NCBI RefSeq assembly: GCF_007860135.1
Contig: NZ_SJPV01000002.1
Location: 457,055-521,054 of the forward strand
Length of the DNA: 64,000 nucleotides
Source of the DNA: Novipirellula artificiosorum
Lineage (GTDB): Bacteria > Planctomycetota > Planctomycetia > Pirellulales > Pirellulaceae
Reading direction: 5' to 3'
Each line of letters starts with the position of its first letter. Within the stretch, counting starts at the first letter, position 1. The notes beneath the pieces are model-generated. The model searched no databases, was not told the origin of the DNA, and saw only the letters and a list, made by a program, of their open reading frames with translations. The position numbers and the translations under genes are program-made. Below are positions 50,079 through 58,613 of this stretch, in pieces.

Positions 50079-50445
50079 TGGCGTTCTTTGAAGCTAACGA
50101 GGGGATGTTGGGTGACGACAGGTTGTTCGACAGTAGTAAATCCTGCCTCTCGCCGCCATGTTGACTCGGGCGGTTCAGAGAGAAACATCGCATCCTTCGC
50201 TGGACTTTACCGCTTAAACCGAATGGCCGGTTGTGCTGTTCGGGGGGGAAGCGGCCGCAAACTGTGCTTTCCTGTCTGGACAGTTTATACAATTTGTATA
50301 AACTCGTCTAGAGAGCTGAGAAAATTCGCTCCGCAAATTCCCAGATGTGGACATCGTTCCACCTCGCCATGTCAATGCAGGGCCTTCCTGGGCGTCGCGT
50401 CACCGACGGCAACTCAGCAAGGCCAACGCACTCGAAAAGGTTTTG
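50079..50445. other. 367-bp divergent intergenic region upstream of cassette 2
   Basis: This gap separates cassette 2 (minus) from the zinc-finger gene (plus). It holds a CTGTC-TG-GACAG inverted repeat (50272-50283) abutting a perfect 23-bp palindrome. A TGGACA (50277-50282) followed after 16 bases by TAAACT could be a weak plus-strand promoter overlapping that palindrome. No convincing gene is seen. Confidence 0.6.
50282..50304. promoter_or_regulatory. Perfect 23-bp palindrome, candidate operator
   Basis: AGTTTATACAA (50282-50292), one central T, and TTGTATAAACT (50294-50304) are exact reverse complements. The site is AT-rich in contrast to its surroundings and lies between divergent promoters. 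No T-run follows, so a dimeric repressor or activator site is more likely than a terminator. Confidence 0.75.
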
Positions 50446-50889
50446 ATGATTGATCCCGGTTCCACTCGCCCGAAGCCCACTCGCGCCGAACAGGAGTGCG
50501 AACCGGCAGAGCCAGGTGGCTTGGCGATCGTTGAATTGGAGCGAGAGCTTCACCGACTTCAGCGGTCGATCCGATTGACAATCCAAAGCCATCTGCAGAC
50601 GCTGGCGGGCCAATCGTTCGGGTCGCTCTCGCAAAACCAGCAAATGGTCGCATCGATCCATTCGCTATTGGATAGCCATGGGTTTCGCGTGCAGTGCAGT
50701 GAGTGTGGCCACCCAGCGATCTTGCGTGTCTCGCCCAGAACGGGGATCGAACAGGGAGCATTCGTGTTCGATCACACGATTGAGCGCCGCCGCACGTTTC
50801 ACGGCGGGCGAGCGGTGATGCCGGAAATCCGCTTGGTGGCCAAGCCGACGCGAAAAAAAGCACGCGACGGTAAGAAAGCGGCGGGCTGA
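50446..50889 (+). CDS. Small protein with a CxxC zinc-finger-like element, unknown function
   Basis: 147 residues from the ATG at 50446 (AAAGG six bases upstream). A helical region (ELERELHRLQRSIRLTIQSH) precedes a segment VQCSECGHPAILRVSPRTG with one Cys pair, then HTIERRRTFHGG and a very basic C-terminus (KPTRKKARDGKKAAG). One CxxC with nearby His residues could bind zinc. The basic tail suggests nucleic-acid contact. I do not recognise the family. It is divergent from cassette 2 and shares the palindrome region with it. Confidence 0.65.
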   Translation: MIDPGSTRPKPTRAEQECEPAEPGGLAIVELERELHRLQRSIRLTIQSHLQTLAGQSFGSLSQNQQMVASIHSLLDSHGFRVQCSECGHPAILRVSPRTGIEQGAFVFDHTIERRRTFHGGRAVMPEIRLVAKPTRKKARDGKKAAG

Positions 50890-50910
50890 TGGATCGGTGG
50901 ACTGTTTTCG

Positions 50911-50919
50911 TGCTATGAT
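50911..50919 (+). promoter_or_regulatory. Extended -10 element TGCTATGAT close to a start codon
   Basis: TG-C-TATGAT ends 6 bases before the ATG at 50926. A transcript from it would begin at or near the A of the start codon, meaning a leaderless mRNA. Confidence 0.45.
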
Positions 50920-50925
50920 CCCCGC

Positions 50926-51492
50926 ATGAATAGTCCCCCCCCCGAACCGGCCGCAAATCCTCAGGCAAGCGCTCCGTCGATCGCAGACGCAGCGATCATG
51001 CTCCGCAGTGCAATTGGGCAGATTCGATTCGCTCGCGACTACACCCTCGAACTTCTCGAAAACACACCACGCGAGTTTTGGTACACGATTCCCGCGGGAC
51101 TGCCCACCCATGTCGCCTGGCAAGTTGGCCATTTAACCGTCAGCCAATATGGACTGCTGATGTTTCGAATGCGTGGCCGCGACCCCGACGACTTGGATTT
51201 GATTCCTGGAAAATTCCGTAAGGCCTATGGCCGTGAGTCGACACCGAATCCCAACCCTTCGGCCCAGAGTACACCCGACGAATTGTTGGAGCGATTGGCG
51301 AAGGTCCATCAGCAGTCGCTGCAGGTACTCGCAGGACTCGATCCCGCCGTGCTGCTTCAACCGGTGGACATGCCCTATGCCGCATTTCCCTTCAAGCTCG
51401 GAGCGATTCTGTTTTGCCCCATCCACGAAGGAATTCACGCAGGCCAACTCGGTGTCCTGCGTCGAGCCCATGGTCTGCCGCCGGTTCGTTAA
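50926..51492 (+). CDS. DinB-like four-helix metalloprotein
   Basis: 188 residues. After a disordered Pro/Ala-rich N-terminus (about 1-20) there are four predicted helices. His residues in HVAWQVGHLTVSQYG and HEGIHAGQLGVLRRAHG are placed like the three metal ligands of DinB/YfiT proteins, and the ending HAGQLGVLRR is characteristic. Such proteins bind nickel or zinc and include thiol transferases, but most are uncharacterised. The ATG lies directly behind an extended -10 element, so the message may be leaderless. A terminator follows at 51611. Confidence 0.82.
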   Translation: MNSPPPEPAANPQASAPSIADAAIMLRSAIGQIRFARDYTLELLENTPREFWYTIPAGLPTHVAWQVGHLTVSQYGLLMFRMRGRDPDDLDLIPGKFRKAYGRESTPNPNPSAQSTPDELLERLAKVHQQSLQVLAGLDPAVLLQPVDMPYAAFPFKLGAILFCPIHEGIHAGQLGVLRRAHGLPPVR

Positions 51493-51610
51493 GGCGAGCA
51501 AAATGGGCTGGGAGATGAAGATGCATTCCGCAGTTTTCCATTCCGTTTTTTGAATCCAAACGAAAGCGAGCTGCCCAGGTGATATGACCTGTGCTTTTTT
51601 CGTCCGCCCA

Positions 51611-51638
51611 GGGGCTGAACTGAAGCCCCCCTTTTTTT
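51611..51638 (+). terminator. Rho-independent terminator
   Basis: GGGGCT (51611-51616) pairs with AGCCCC (51624-51629) around a 7-base loop, followed by seven T (51632-51638). It lies between the DinB-like gene and the methyltransferase gene, whose GTG starts 28 bases later. Confidence 0.75.
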
Positions 51639-51665
51639 GCAAGCAATACCGAATCGGAGACCACT

Positions 51666-52466
51666 GTGTCGCAGCCGCCTGATGTCGAAACCATCAATGA
51701 ATCCATTTACGACCATCCCAAGTACTACGACTTGGTCTTCGGCGCGGACTGCGCCGCCGAGGTCAGCTTCATTCAAGCGTGTGGCGAGCAGTGGATGGAC
51801 CGCCCACCCAAGCGACTGTTTGAGCCGGCCTGTGGAACGGGGCGTTTGATCCATTCGCTTGCGAAGAAGGGATACCAAGTCGACGGTTTGGACTTGAATC
51901 CGAAAGCGGTGACATTTTGCAACGATCGGTTGCGTCGCCACGGGTTTCATGAGTCCGCATTTGTTGGTGACATGGCCGATTTCAGCGTGCCGTGGAAATG
52001 CGACTTGGCCTTCAATACGATTAACAGCTTTCGGCATCTTTGCAGCGAACGGGAAGCTCGCGGTCACTTGCAATGCTTAGGCAAAGTCGTCCGACCCGGC
52101 GGACTTTACTTGCTGGGTGTCCATTTGACGCCCACCGCAGTCGAGCCGAGCGAAACCGAATCATGGTCAGCCCGTCGCGGTCATCTTTCCATCAACACCC
52201 ATATGTGGACCGAGGACCGCAACACAAAGACTCGTCTGGAGCGTTTTGGGATTCGCTTTGACGTCCACCGACCGACCGGCAGCGTCCGGATTGTTGATGA
52301 GTTGGTGCTGAGGAGCTACACACCCAAGCAAATGAACCGCTTGATTGCCTCCGCCGAGTGTTGGGAAGCGATCGCCACGTATGACTTTGGTTACGACATG
52401 ACCGACCCGATTGATGTGGATGCGACGACGGAAGATGTGGTCTACATCCTACGCCGCAAGAAATAG
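51666..52466 (+). CDS. Class I SAM-dependent methyltransferase
   Basis: 266 residues from a GTG with GGAGA five bases upstream. Motif I is LFEPACGTGRLIHSLAKKGY, motif II VDGLDLNP, the acidic loop GDMADF and motif IV CDLAFNTINSFRHL, followed by VVRPGGLYLLGVHL. The fold is that of Methyltransf_25/11-type enzymes. The C-terminal part (IDVDATTEDVVYILRRKK) is a beta hairpin typical of the fold end. The opening HPKYYDLVFG recalls small-molecule methyltransferases. The substrate cannot be predicted; no biosynthetic neighbours are visible. Confidence 0.87.
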   Translation: MSQPPDVETINESIYDHPKYYDLVFGADCAAEVSFIQACGEQWMDRPPKRLFEPACGTGRLIHSLAKKGYQVDGLDLNPKAVTFCNDRLRRHGFHESAFVGDMADFSVPWKCDLAFNTINSFRHLCSEREARGHLQCLGKVVRPGGLYLLGVHLTPTAVEPSETESWSARRGHLSINTHMWTEDRNTKTRLERFGIRFDVHRPTGSVRIVDELVLRSYTPKQMNRLIASAECWEAIATYDFGYDMTDPIDVDATTEDVVYILRRKK

Positions 52467-52506
52467 AGACTCCAGCGGGGGGGATGTCTAGTCGCCCAAG
52501 TGTCTT

Positions 52507-53055
52507 CTAAGCGTCTTTGGGGCGTGATCGTCCAGACGTACCCAGAAAAAACGCGCCGAGGGTAGAAAAAAAAGAGATCGCCGCAGCGATCGCCGCATTT
52601 CGCCCCCAGCCCCTCTTTTCCAGCTCCTGCAACTTGTAGGGATAGGGGTTGGGAAGATCGAGTCCGAGGTCTTCCATTTGTTCATATTCGCGAATCAGCT
52701 CAGCCGCTTTCAGCTTCGGGTACTTTTCGTGAACCTCCGCTAAATGCGTTTCGGTTGAGTAGGGAACGTCGACCAAAGCCCAGCGAATGCCGCAGTATCC
52801 GGCGGTCAACAACGCTGCGGTCGCGATCAGCCCCAAAACCACCATTCCCATCCGGGGTGCCAATCCGGTTTCGTCATAGTGCGTGGCGATGCCAACGTCG
52901 GCCGCGTCGGTGTTGACCTCGGGCAATTGCCTCAGCTCTCCGAGCTTGGGGATCTGTACCGATTGGTGGCATGATGGACAGGTCCGCTGCTCACCCGCTC
53001 GAGAGGGAGAGACATCAAGGACAGCATCGCAGTGGGGACAGGGAAGTTGGTACAT
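52507..53055 (-). CDS. Zinc-ribbon protein with two membrane helices
   Basis: About 182 residues from the ATG at 53055; a TTG three codons earlier is less likely. The N-terminal zinc ribbon has CPHC and CPSC pairs about 22 residues apart. Membrane helices lie at about 71-92 (MGMVVLGLIATAALLTAGYC) and 155-173 (AAIAAAISFFSTLGAFFLG), separated by a charged helical loop rich in Glu and Lys. The layout recalls the zinc-ribbon/TM protein at 8120 but without its C-terminal domain. The function is unknown. Confidence 0.75.
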   Translation of the reverse strand: MYQLPCPHCDAVLDVSPSRAGEQRTCPSCHQSVQIPKLGELRQLPEVNTDAADVGIATHYDETGLAPRMGMVVLGLIATAALLTAGYCGIRWALVDVPYSTETHLAEVHEKYPKLKAAELIREYEQMEDLGLDLPNPYPYKLQELEKRGWGRNAAIAAAISFFSTLGAFFLGTSGRSRPKDA

Positions 53056-53721
53056 TGGAATCAAATGATGAAGTTTTGAAGAGGAAGTGGGTGGACCAAA
53101 GTGGGCGGGTGACTAGAATCAATCTGTGCAAACGGCGCCACCGCCAACCCAATGCCGCTCCCGCCAGTCGGGTAGGAAATCGGGGAATCTGCTTCGAGAA
53201 TTCGTTTGAAGTTTCGAGGCTTTTTTCATCGTTTCGACCCCCTGAGCCGGACATCTCGCCTGATGACCCGCGGCACCAACAGCGAACTGTTTCGTTCGCG
53301 ATTCGTGAACCGAAGGATTCGGGCCTCACAACCAAGAGTGGTCATTTTGCCGAATGCTGCCACGATGGCAAGTCAGAGCCCGTAGGTGAACATTCTACCA
53401 AGGCTTCCGCATCGTTCGGACCGGGGGAAACTCTTGATTACGGCATCACCAGTGTGTTGGTTCACAGTTGGTGCTTTCTCGCAATCAAATCATCGGTGCG
53501 ACCGGTATGGCTGCCTTGTAGGGCGTAATCTACCACCAACACAAATAATCCGCCCATGTAGAAACTCTTTCCAATTAGACTGCACTACCGAGAATGAGTT
53601 TCGCCATGGTGTAGAGTTAGTGAGCCAACACGATCATTACACCGTTTGATTTTTGTTTGACGTTTTCACTTTCGCTGCATTATTTATTTAAGACCCAAAC
53701 CAGTCCGCCAGGAGTTCCACG
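53056..53721. other. 666-bp intergenic region upstream of the sigma factor gene
   Basis: No convincing gene is present; the plus-strand open frame up to 53528 has no recognisable protein features. The region contains a terminator-like hairpin at 53191-53226. A possible weak promoter is TTGACG (53657-53662), 15 bases, CATTAT (53678-53683), about 40 bases before the sigma factor start. The long leader suggests complex regulation of the sigma factor. Confidence 0.5.
53191..53226 (+). terminator. Orphan terminator-like hairpin on the plus strand
   Basis: GCTTCGAGAATT pairs with AAGTTTCGAGGC (12 positions, two G-U, one mismatch) around a 6-base loop, followed by six T. No plus-strand gene ends nearby, so it may end a small RNA or act as an attenuator in the sigma factor leader. 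Confidence 0.55.
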
Positions 53722-55284
53722 TTGTTCGATACATTATTGGACGAATTTGATGACGTTGCCGTCCAAAGCACGGAGGCCGTGACAGGCGGTTTTCGCAAAC
53801 TGCCCGTTGAAGACAACGACGACAACGATGCCGCCGTCGCAATGGCTTCGGCTGCCGATGGCGAGGTCCAACTTGATAGCCCCGATGAGTTGCTCGCTGG
53901 TGATGAAGCCGAAACATGGTCCGACGATCCGGTCCGAATGTACTTGACCCAGATGGGCGAAATCCCCCTGCTGACACGGAAGCAGGAGATTGAATTGGCC
54001 AAACGCATCGAAGAAACGCGGCGCCGATTCCGCACCAAGCTGTTGGAAAACCACTACGTCCTCGTCGAAGCTTACAAGACGCTCAAGAAGGTTTACCGAG
54101 GCCAATTGCCGTTCGACCGAACCGTTCAGGTTTCGGTGACCGATTGCCTCGAGAAAGAACAGATTGTCGGTCGTTTGCCACACAACCTGCGGACACTTCA
54201 AACCTTGCTGCGCCGCAACCGCCACGATTGGAAGGTCGCGTTGAGCAAAAGCGCGTCTCAACGACGGCGTGCCGAAGCGTGGCGAGCGCTCGCCCGACGG
54301 CGGCGCCGAGCGGTGCGGTTGATCGAAGAACTCGGCTTGCGAACCCAGCGAATCGAAACACGCATTGACTTGCTCGAAAAATTTTCGCTTCGCTTAAACG
54401 AAATCGACCTGCTTGTCTCCGATCAAAAACGAACCAAGCATGGTCGTGAAGTCCGCGAACGGTTGCTTCACGAACGCCGCCAAATCCTGACCGCATGCCA
54501 AGAAACGCCAACGTCGCTTCGCAATCGCGTCGTGATGCTCAACAAAGTTTATGCCGAGTACCAACAAGCGAAACGTGAACTGAGTGAAGGCAACCTGCGT
54601 TTGGTCGTTTCCATCGCCAAAAAGTATCGCAACCGCGGGTTGTCCTTCTTGGATCTGATTCAAGAAGGCAACGCCGGCTTGATGCGAGCGGTTGACAAGT
54701 TTGAGTACCGCCGTGGCTTTAAATTCTGCACCTATGCAACATGGTGGATTCGCCAAGCGATCACGCGTGCCGTTGCCGATCAGAGCCGGACCATTCGAAT
54801 TCCCGTTCACATGGTCGAAACGATGAGCCGTGTTCGCAACGTGGCTCGTCAATTGTTGCAAGAACTCGGTCGCGAGCCGACGATTGAAGAAACCGCTCGC
54901 CGCGCCGACGTAACCGTCGAAGAAGCACGCCGCGTGTTGACGATGAGTCGTTTCCCAATCTCGCTCGATCGTCCCGTTGGCAACAGCGAAGACAGTCAGT
55001 TTGGCGATTTGCTGCCAGATGGAGCAGCCGAGAGCCCCCAAATTGGTGCGACTCAGGAAATGCTTCGCGACCGAATCACCAATGTGCTGAAGTCACTCTC
55101 TTACCGCGAACGTGAAATCATCAAATTGCGGTATGGACTTGGCGATGGATACAGCTACACGCTCGAAGAAGTTGGCCACATCTTTAAGGTGACTCGAGAG
55201 CGGATTCGGCAAATTGAAGCCAAGGCGGTTCGAAAACTGCAACAGCCCAGCCGCAGCCAAGACCTCGTCGGCTTCCTCGATTAG
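53722..55284 (+). CDS. Sigma-70 family RNA polymerase sigma factor (RpoD/SigA type)
   Basis: 520 residues from a TTG with AGGAG seven bases upstream. Sigma region 1.2 ([19 protein letters not shown]) is near 67-95. Region 2 is at about 273-345, with [20 protein letters not shown] and [12 protein letters not shown]. Region 3 is at about 355-430 and region 4 at about 455-512 ([20 protein letters not shown]). Region 1.1 is absent; an acidic N-terminal tail replaces it. Between 1.2 and 2 lies an insertion of about 170 residues that is strikingly basic (for example [20 protein letters not shown]), unlike the acidic non-conserved region of E. coli sigma-70. It could be the housekeeping factor or one of several group 2 paralogues. 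A terminator follows. Confidence 0.93.
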   Translation: MFDTLLDEFDDVAVQSTEAVTGGFRKLPVEDNDDNDAAVAMASAADGEVQLDSPDELLAGDEAETWSDDPVRMYLTQMGEIPLLTRKQEIELAKRIEETRRRFRTKLLENHYVLVEAYKTLKKVYRGQLPFDRTVQVSVTDCLEKEQIVGRLPHNLRTLQTLLRRNRHDWKVALSKSASQRRRAEAWRALARRRRRAVRLIEELGLRTQRIETRIDLLEKFSLRLNEIDLLVSDQKRTKHGREVRERLLHERRQILTACQETPTSLRNRVVMLNKVYAEYQQAKRELSEGNLRLVVSIAKKYRNRGLSFLDLIQEGNAGLMRAVDKFEYRRGFKFCTYATWWIRQAITRAVADQSRTIRIPVHMVETMSRVRNVARQLLQELGREPTIEETARRADVTVEEARRVLTMSRFPISLDRPVGNSEDSQFGDLLPDGAAESPQIGATQEMLRDRITNVLKSLSYREREIIKLRYGLGDGYSYTLEEVGHIFKVTRERIRQIEAKAVRKLQQPSRSQDLVGFLD

Positions 55285-55313
55285 TTTGTCCTCTCAAACA
55301 CGTGATTGACCCG

Positions 55314-55348
55314 ATGGCGACATGCTTGACAGAGTGTGTCGCCATTTT
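55314..55348 (+). terminator. Terminator after the sigma factor gene
   Basis: ATGGCGACA (55314-55322) pairs perfectly with TGTCGCCAT (55337-55345) around a 14-base loop, followed by a short T-run to 55348. Confidence 0.65.
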
Positions 55349-55435
55349 CGTTGGATCTAGCCCGATCCAGCAAGGACCCAGCACGCAATCGGCTAAAGCC
55401 TACCACTCCAACGAATAGTCCGGGCTTGCGCTGCT

Positions 55436-57055
55436 TCAATGTCGAACGCTGCCAAGCGCCCGGAGCAGTGCCATCGCGGCTTCGGTTTCTTCACTAATGA
55501 TGTGATTGGCCCCGGCCCGGCGCATTTTTTCAGACGTCGATTGGTAGCGGCAACGGACGATCGTTGTACAGTGTCGATTCAGTTTTCGAATCGCTCGCAC
55601 CACGCGGATCGCGGCTTCGTCTTTGGCAACACAAACCACCACCAAAACAGAATCACCGACGCCGGCGAGTCGCAAAATTTCGAGATCCGTCGCATCCCCA
55701 GCGACCGTGCGAAATCCCTCTTGAGCGAACCGATGCAAATTGAGGGGACTCAAGTCGATCAAGCAAACGTCTTTTCCCATCGTCTCTAACTGAGATGCCA
55801 CACGCCTGCCGATCGGCCCCGCTCCAATCACGGTCGCACGATCACTTTGTTCGCTCGCTGCCGAGGCGACGGTGATCGTCTCTTCGCCATAGGGTTCGCC
55901 TTGTCCCCACCTCAATCCCCATTTCATCAACGGTGGAGTCAACACCAGCGATCCGATCGCGATCGTGACAACACGTTGATAGTCGGTCTCATTGAGAACC
56001 CCCGATTCCACTCCAAGCAAAACCAGCACAAAGGCAAATTCGCCCACATGTGCTAAACCCATTCCCATCCCCACTGATCGCCGCCACGACAACCCCGTCA
56101 ACCTTAAGGCAATTGCACCGGCCACGGCTTTGACCAAGAGGATCCCCACGAAAAAGGCCCCCATCTGCAGTGGTTGCTCCCAAAACAAATGCGGACGAAA
56201 AATGAGTCCAAGCCCGACAAAGAAGACAGCAGCAAAAGTCTCTCGAAAGGGCAGCACGAGTGCATCGATTTGTTTCGTCCACCGGTTGCCGTTGAAAATA
56301 AGGCCTGCGGCAAAGGCACCGACCGCCGGCGGCAAGCCAACCCGATAGGCCGCCAACGTTACGCCGCCAAGTGACACAATCGTGAACAGGATCACCAATT
56401 CGGGGCTTCGATAACCCGAAAAGAGGGGAATCAACCACTTCGACAATAACATTCGCAGGACGAAGACGCCGAAGACGAAAAACAATGAGGTCAAAGTGAG
56501 AATCAAATATTCCCTGACACCAATCGTCTGTCCGGCTTCGCCCGTCAGCAAAGGGACCAACAGCAACAGTGGCACCAGCGCCGCATCTTGAAAGAGCAGA
56601 ATCCCGATTGCGCGCCGACCATGCGGAGTCTGAGATTGCCCCCATTCCGAAAGCGCCTTAAAGACGAGGACCGTGGAACTAAAAGCGACTGCCGATCCAA
56701 TCAAGAGCGAGGATTGCCAACTCATCAGCATCCACCGCAGCACCAAAACCACCGGTCCTGCCACCAAGCACATCTGGACAACGCCACCGATCAACAGATT
56801 TCGACCGAGTCGTTTCAGATCATCAAGCGAGAACTCCAACCCGATCGAAAACAGCAGCAGAAACACCCCGGCTTCCGCAAAGTGTTCCAATTGATGCTGC
56901 TCGTCCAGGACCCATCCGAATGCGCCGCGACCCACAACCGCACCGACGACCAAGTAACCAATCAAGACGGACGTTCGCAGCCAACGACAAACCAATCCCG
57001 CCAGCAGACCAGCGGTCAAGATGATCAGTAAGTCTTGGATCAGGGATTGAGTCAT
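55436..57055 (-). CDS. Kef-type monovalent cation:proton antiporter with RCK_N domain
   Basis: 539 residues. The first 380 residues form 12-13 membrane helices of the CPA2 family (GYLVVGAVVGRGAFGWV, FLLLFSIGLEFSLDDLKRLG, ALVPLLLLVPLL, PAVGAFAAGLIFNG). From about 410 a cytoplasmic RCK_N/TrkA-N Rossmann domain follows (ATVIGAGPIGRRVASQLETM, GDATDLEILRLAGV), which in KefB/KefC binds nucleotide and gates transport. No separate RCK_C is seen. It likely exchanges K+ or Na+ for H+. The gene stands alone, with 151 bases to the convergent sigma factor gene. Confidence 0.92.
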   Translation of the reverse strand: MTQSLIQDLLIILTAGLLAGLVCRWLRTSVLIGYLVVGAVVGRGAFGWVLDEQHQLEHFAEAGVFLLLFSIGLEFSLDDLKRLGRNLLIGGVVQMCLVAGPVVLVLRWMLMSWQSSLLIGSAVAFSSTVLVFKALSEWGQSQTPHGRRAIGILLFQDAALVPLLLLVPLLTGEAGQTIGVREYLILTLTSLFFVFGVFVLRMLLSKWLIPLFSGYRSPELVILFTIVSLGGVTLAAYRVGLPPAVGAFAAGLIFNGNRWTKQIDALVLPFRETFAAVFFVGLGLIFRPHLFWEQPLQMGAFFVGILLVKAVAGAIALRLTGLSWRRSVGMGMGLAHVGEFAFVLVLLGVESGVLNETDYQRVVTIAIGSLVLTPPLMKWGLRWGQGEPYGEETITVASAASEQSDRATVIGAGPIGRRVASQLETMGKDVCLIDLSPLNLHRFAQEGFRTVAGDATDLEILRLAGVGDSVLVVVCVAKDEAAIRVVRAIRKLNRHCTTIVRCRYQSTSEKMRRAGANHIISEETEAAMALLRALGSVRH

Positions 57056-57128
57056 TTCGTTGTGCCAAGGGGCAAGGTCTTTGTATCCGGCTCACCACTC
57101 CACGGACAGTTCCGCCACCTCGTTTACG

Positions 57129-58613
57129 TCACACCAAGCCCTCGAAAAAAGAGCCTTCGTTGACCGTTGGGCGTTCAGGACGGCCCTTGTGGATGTAAGT
57201 CAACTCCATATTACCGAGCCCAAGCAAGTGCAAGATCGTTGCGTGCAGATCGTGTACATGAAGCCGATCCGAGACGGCATGCAGCCCCAAATCATCGGTT
57301 TCTCCGATCGTTTGGCCTCCTTGAACGCCTCCTCCTGCCATCCACATCGTAAACCCGCTGGGGTTGTGATCGCGACCGTTCCCTCGTTCGGACATGGGCG
57401 TCCGCCCAAATTCGCCGCCCCATACGACCAAAGTCTCGTCCAACATTCCACGCTGCTTGAGATCCTTCAATAGCGCGGAGACCGGCAAATCCATCGCCCG
57501 ACATAGGTTGCTGTGGTTGCGTTCGATATCGGCATGCGAATCCCATTTGCTGCCGGCCCCATGATAGAGCTGAATGAATCGTACGTCTTGTTCGGCCATT
57601 CGGCGAGCCAATAAACATAAACGCCCAAACGAATCGGTCTCGCGCGTTCCAATGCCATACAGTTTCTTTGTAGCCGCTGACTCCCTCGACAGATCAATCA
57701 AATCGGGTGCTTCGGACTGCATACGAAAAGCCAACTCGTAGCTGGCAATCCGTGCCTCCAATTCGGTTTGCTCAGGATGTTGGTTTGCGAAGTTGCGATT
57801 GAGCCGATTGAGGAAACCAAGCTTGGCAAGCTGTTGGCTCTGCTCGGTCCCCTCGGGAGGATTCAAGTAAGGAATCGGTTGGTTGCCTTCTCGCAATCGC
57901 GTGCCTTGATAGACCGCTGGCATGAATCCCGCGCCCCAATTGCGAGGCCCATTGACCACTTGCGATGCATTGTCTTGCATCACCACAAAGGCGGGTAAGT
58001 TCTCGTTTTCGCTTCCAAGCCCGTAACTCACCCAACTACCCAACGAGGGACGTCCGCTAAGGATCGAGCAGGTGTTCATTTGGCAAACCCCGGCCGAATG
58101 ATTGATGCCATTGGCCCAACAAGATCGGATGACGGCGATATCGTCGATACACTCCGCCGTTTGCGGCAACCAATCCGAGACCCAAATCCCCGATTCACCG
58201 TGCTGTTTCCACTTCCGTTTCGATGCCAAGAGCGGCGACTTGGTTTCGCCAAAGGCGGTGACCACGGCTCCGAAACTGTCCGGGATCGTCTGGCCCGCCA
58301 ACGCTTGCAGCAACGGTTTGCGGTCAAACAAGTCGAGATGACTGGGACCGCCCTCCATGAATAAAAAAATGACGCGTTTGGCCGTCGCCGCAAAGTGGGG
58401 ATCTTTTGCTGCCAATGGGTTCGGGACCTGGACGGAACCATGGATCGGTCGAACGGAGTGGGCTTCGCCGCGAGCATCGGACATCAAACCGGCCAAAGCG
58501 ACCGCACCAAATCCGGCACCGCTGTGCGATAAGAATTCACGTCGCGTGCGAGGCGTCGTTGTATGCGGAAGCGAGGAGAGGGGCACACCCAATCGGCTTG
58601 GTTTAGTGGACAT
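57129..58613 (-). CDS. DUF1501 protein with Tat signal
   Basis: 494 residues from the ATG at 58613 (one four codons earlier is also possible). The twin-arginine motif TRREFLSHSG near residue 22 and the following hydrophobic stretch (AGFGAVALAGLM) direct folded export. The DUF1501 domain, a sulfatase/alkaline-phosphatase-like fold, shows FLFMEGGPSHLDLFDRKP, NGINHSAGVCQMNT, ETLVVWGGEFGRTP and GRDHNPSGFTMWMAGGG. In planctomycetes it almost always accompanies PSD1/DUF1553 genes, as here, where the start overlaps the stop of the upstream gene by 11 bases. The pair is thought to take part in carbohydrate or sulfated polysaccharide degradation; the enzymatic activity is not established. Confidence 0.92.
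   Translation of the reverse strand: MSTKPSRLGVPLSSLPHTTTPRTRREFLSHSGAGFGAVALAGLMSDARGEAHSVRPIHGSVQVPNPLAAKDPHFAATAKRVIFLFMEGGPSHLDLFDRKPLLQALAGQTIPDSFGAVVTAFGETKSPLLASKRKWKQHGESGIWVSDWLPQTAECIDDIAVIRSCWANGINHSAGVCQMNTCSILSGRPSLGSWVSYGLGSENENLPAFVVMQDNASQVVNGPRNWGAGFMPAVYQGTRLREGNQPIPYLNPPEGTEQSQQLAKLGFLNRLNRNFANQHPEQTELEARIASYELAFRMQSEAPDLIDLSRESAATKKLYGIGTRETDSFGRLCLLARRMAEQDVRFIQLYHGAGSKWDSHADIERNHSNLCRAMDLPVSALLKDLKQRGMLDETLVVWGGEFGRTPMSERGNGRDHNPSGFTMWMAGGGVQGGQTIGETDDLGLHAVSDRLHVHDLHATILHLLGLGNMELTYIHKGRPERPTVNEGSFFEGLV

Noticed and set aside
52971..53528. Possible 185-codon gene upstream of the sigma factor
   Set aside because: It overlaps the zinc-ribbon gene, contains a terminator-like hairpin, has no SD and shows no protein-like pattern.
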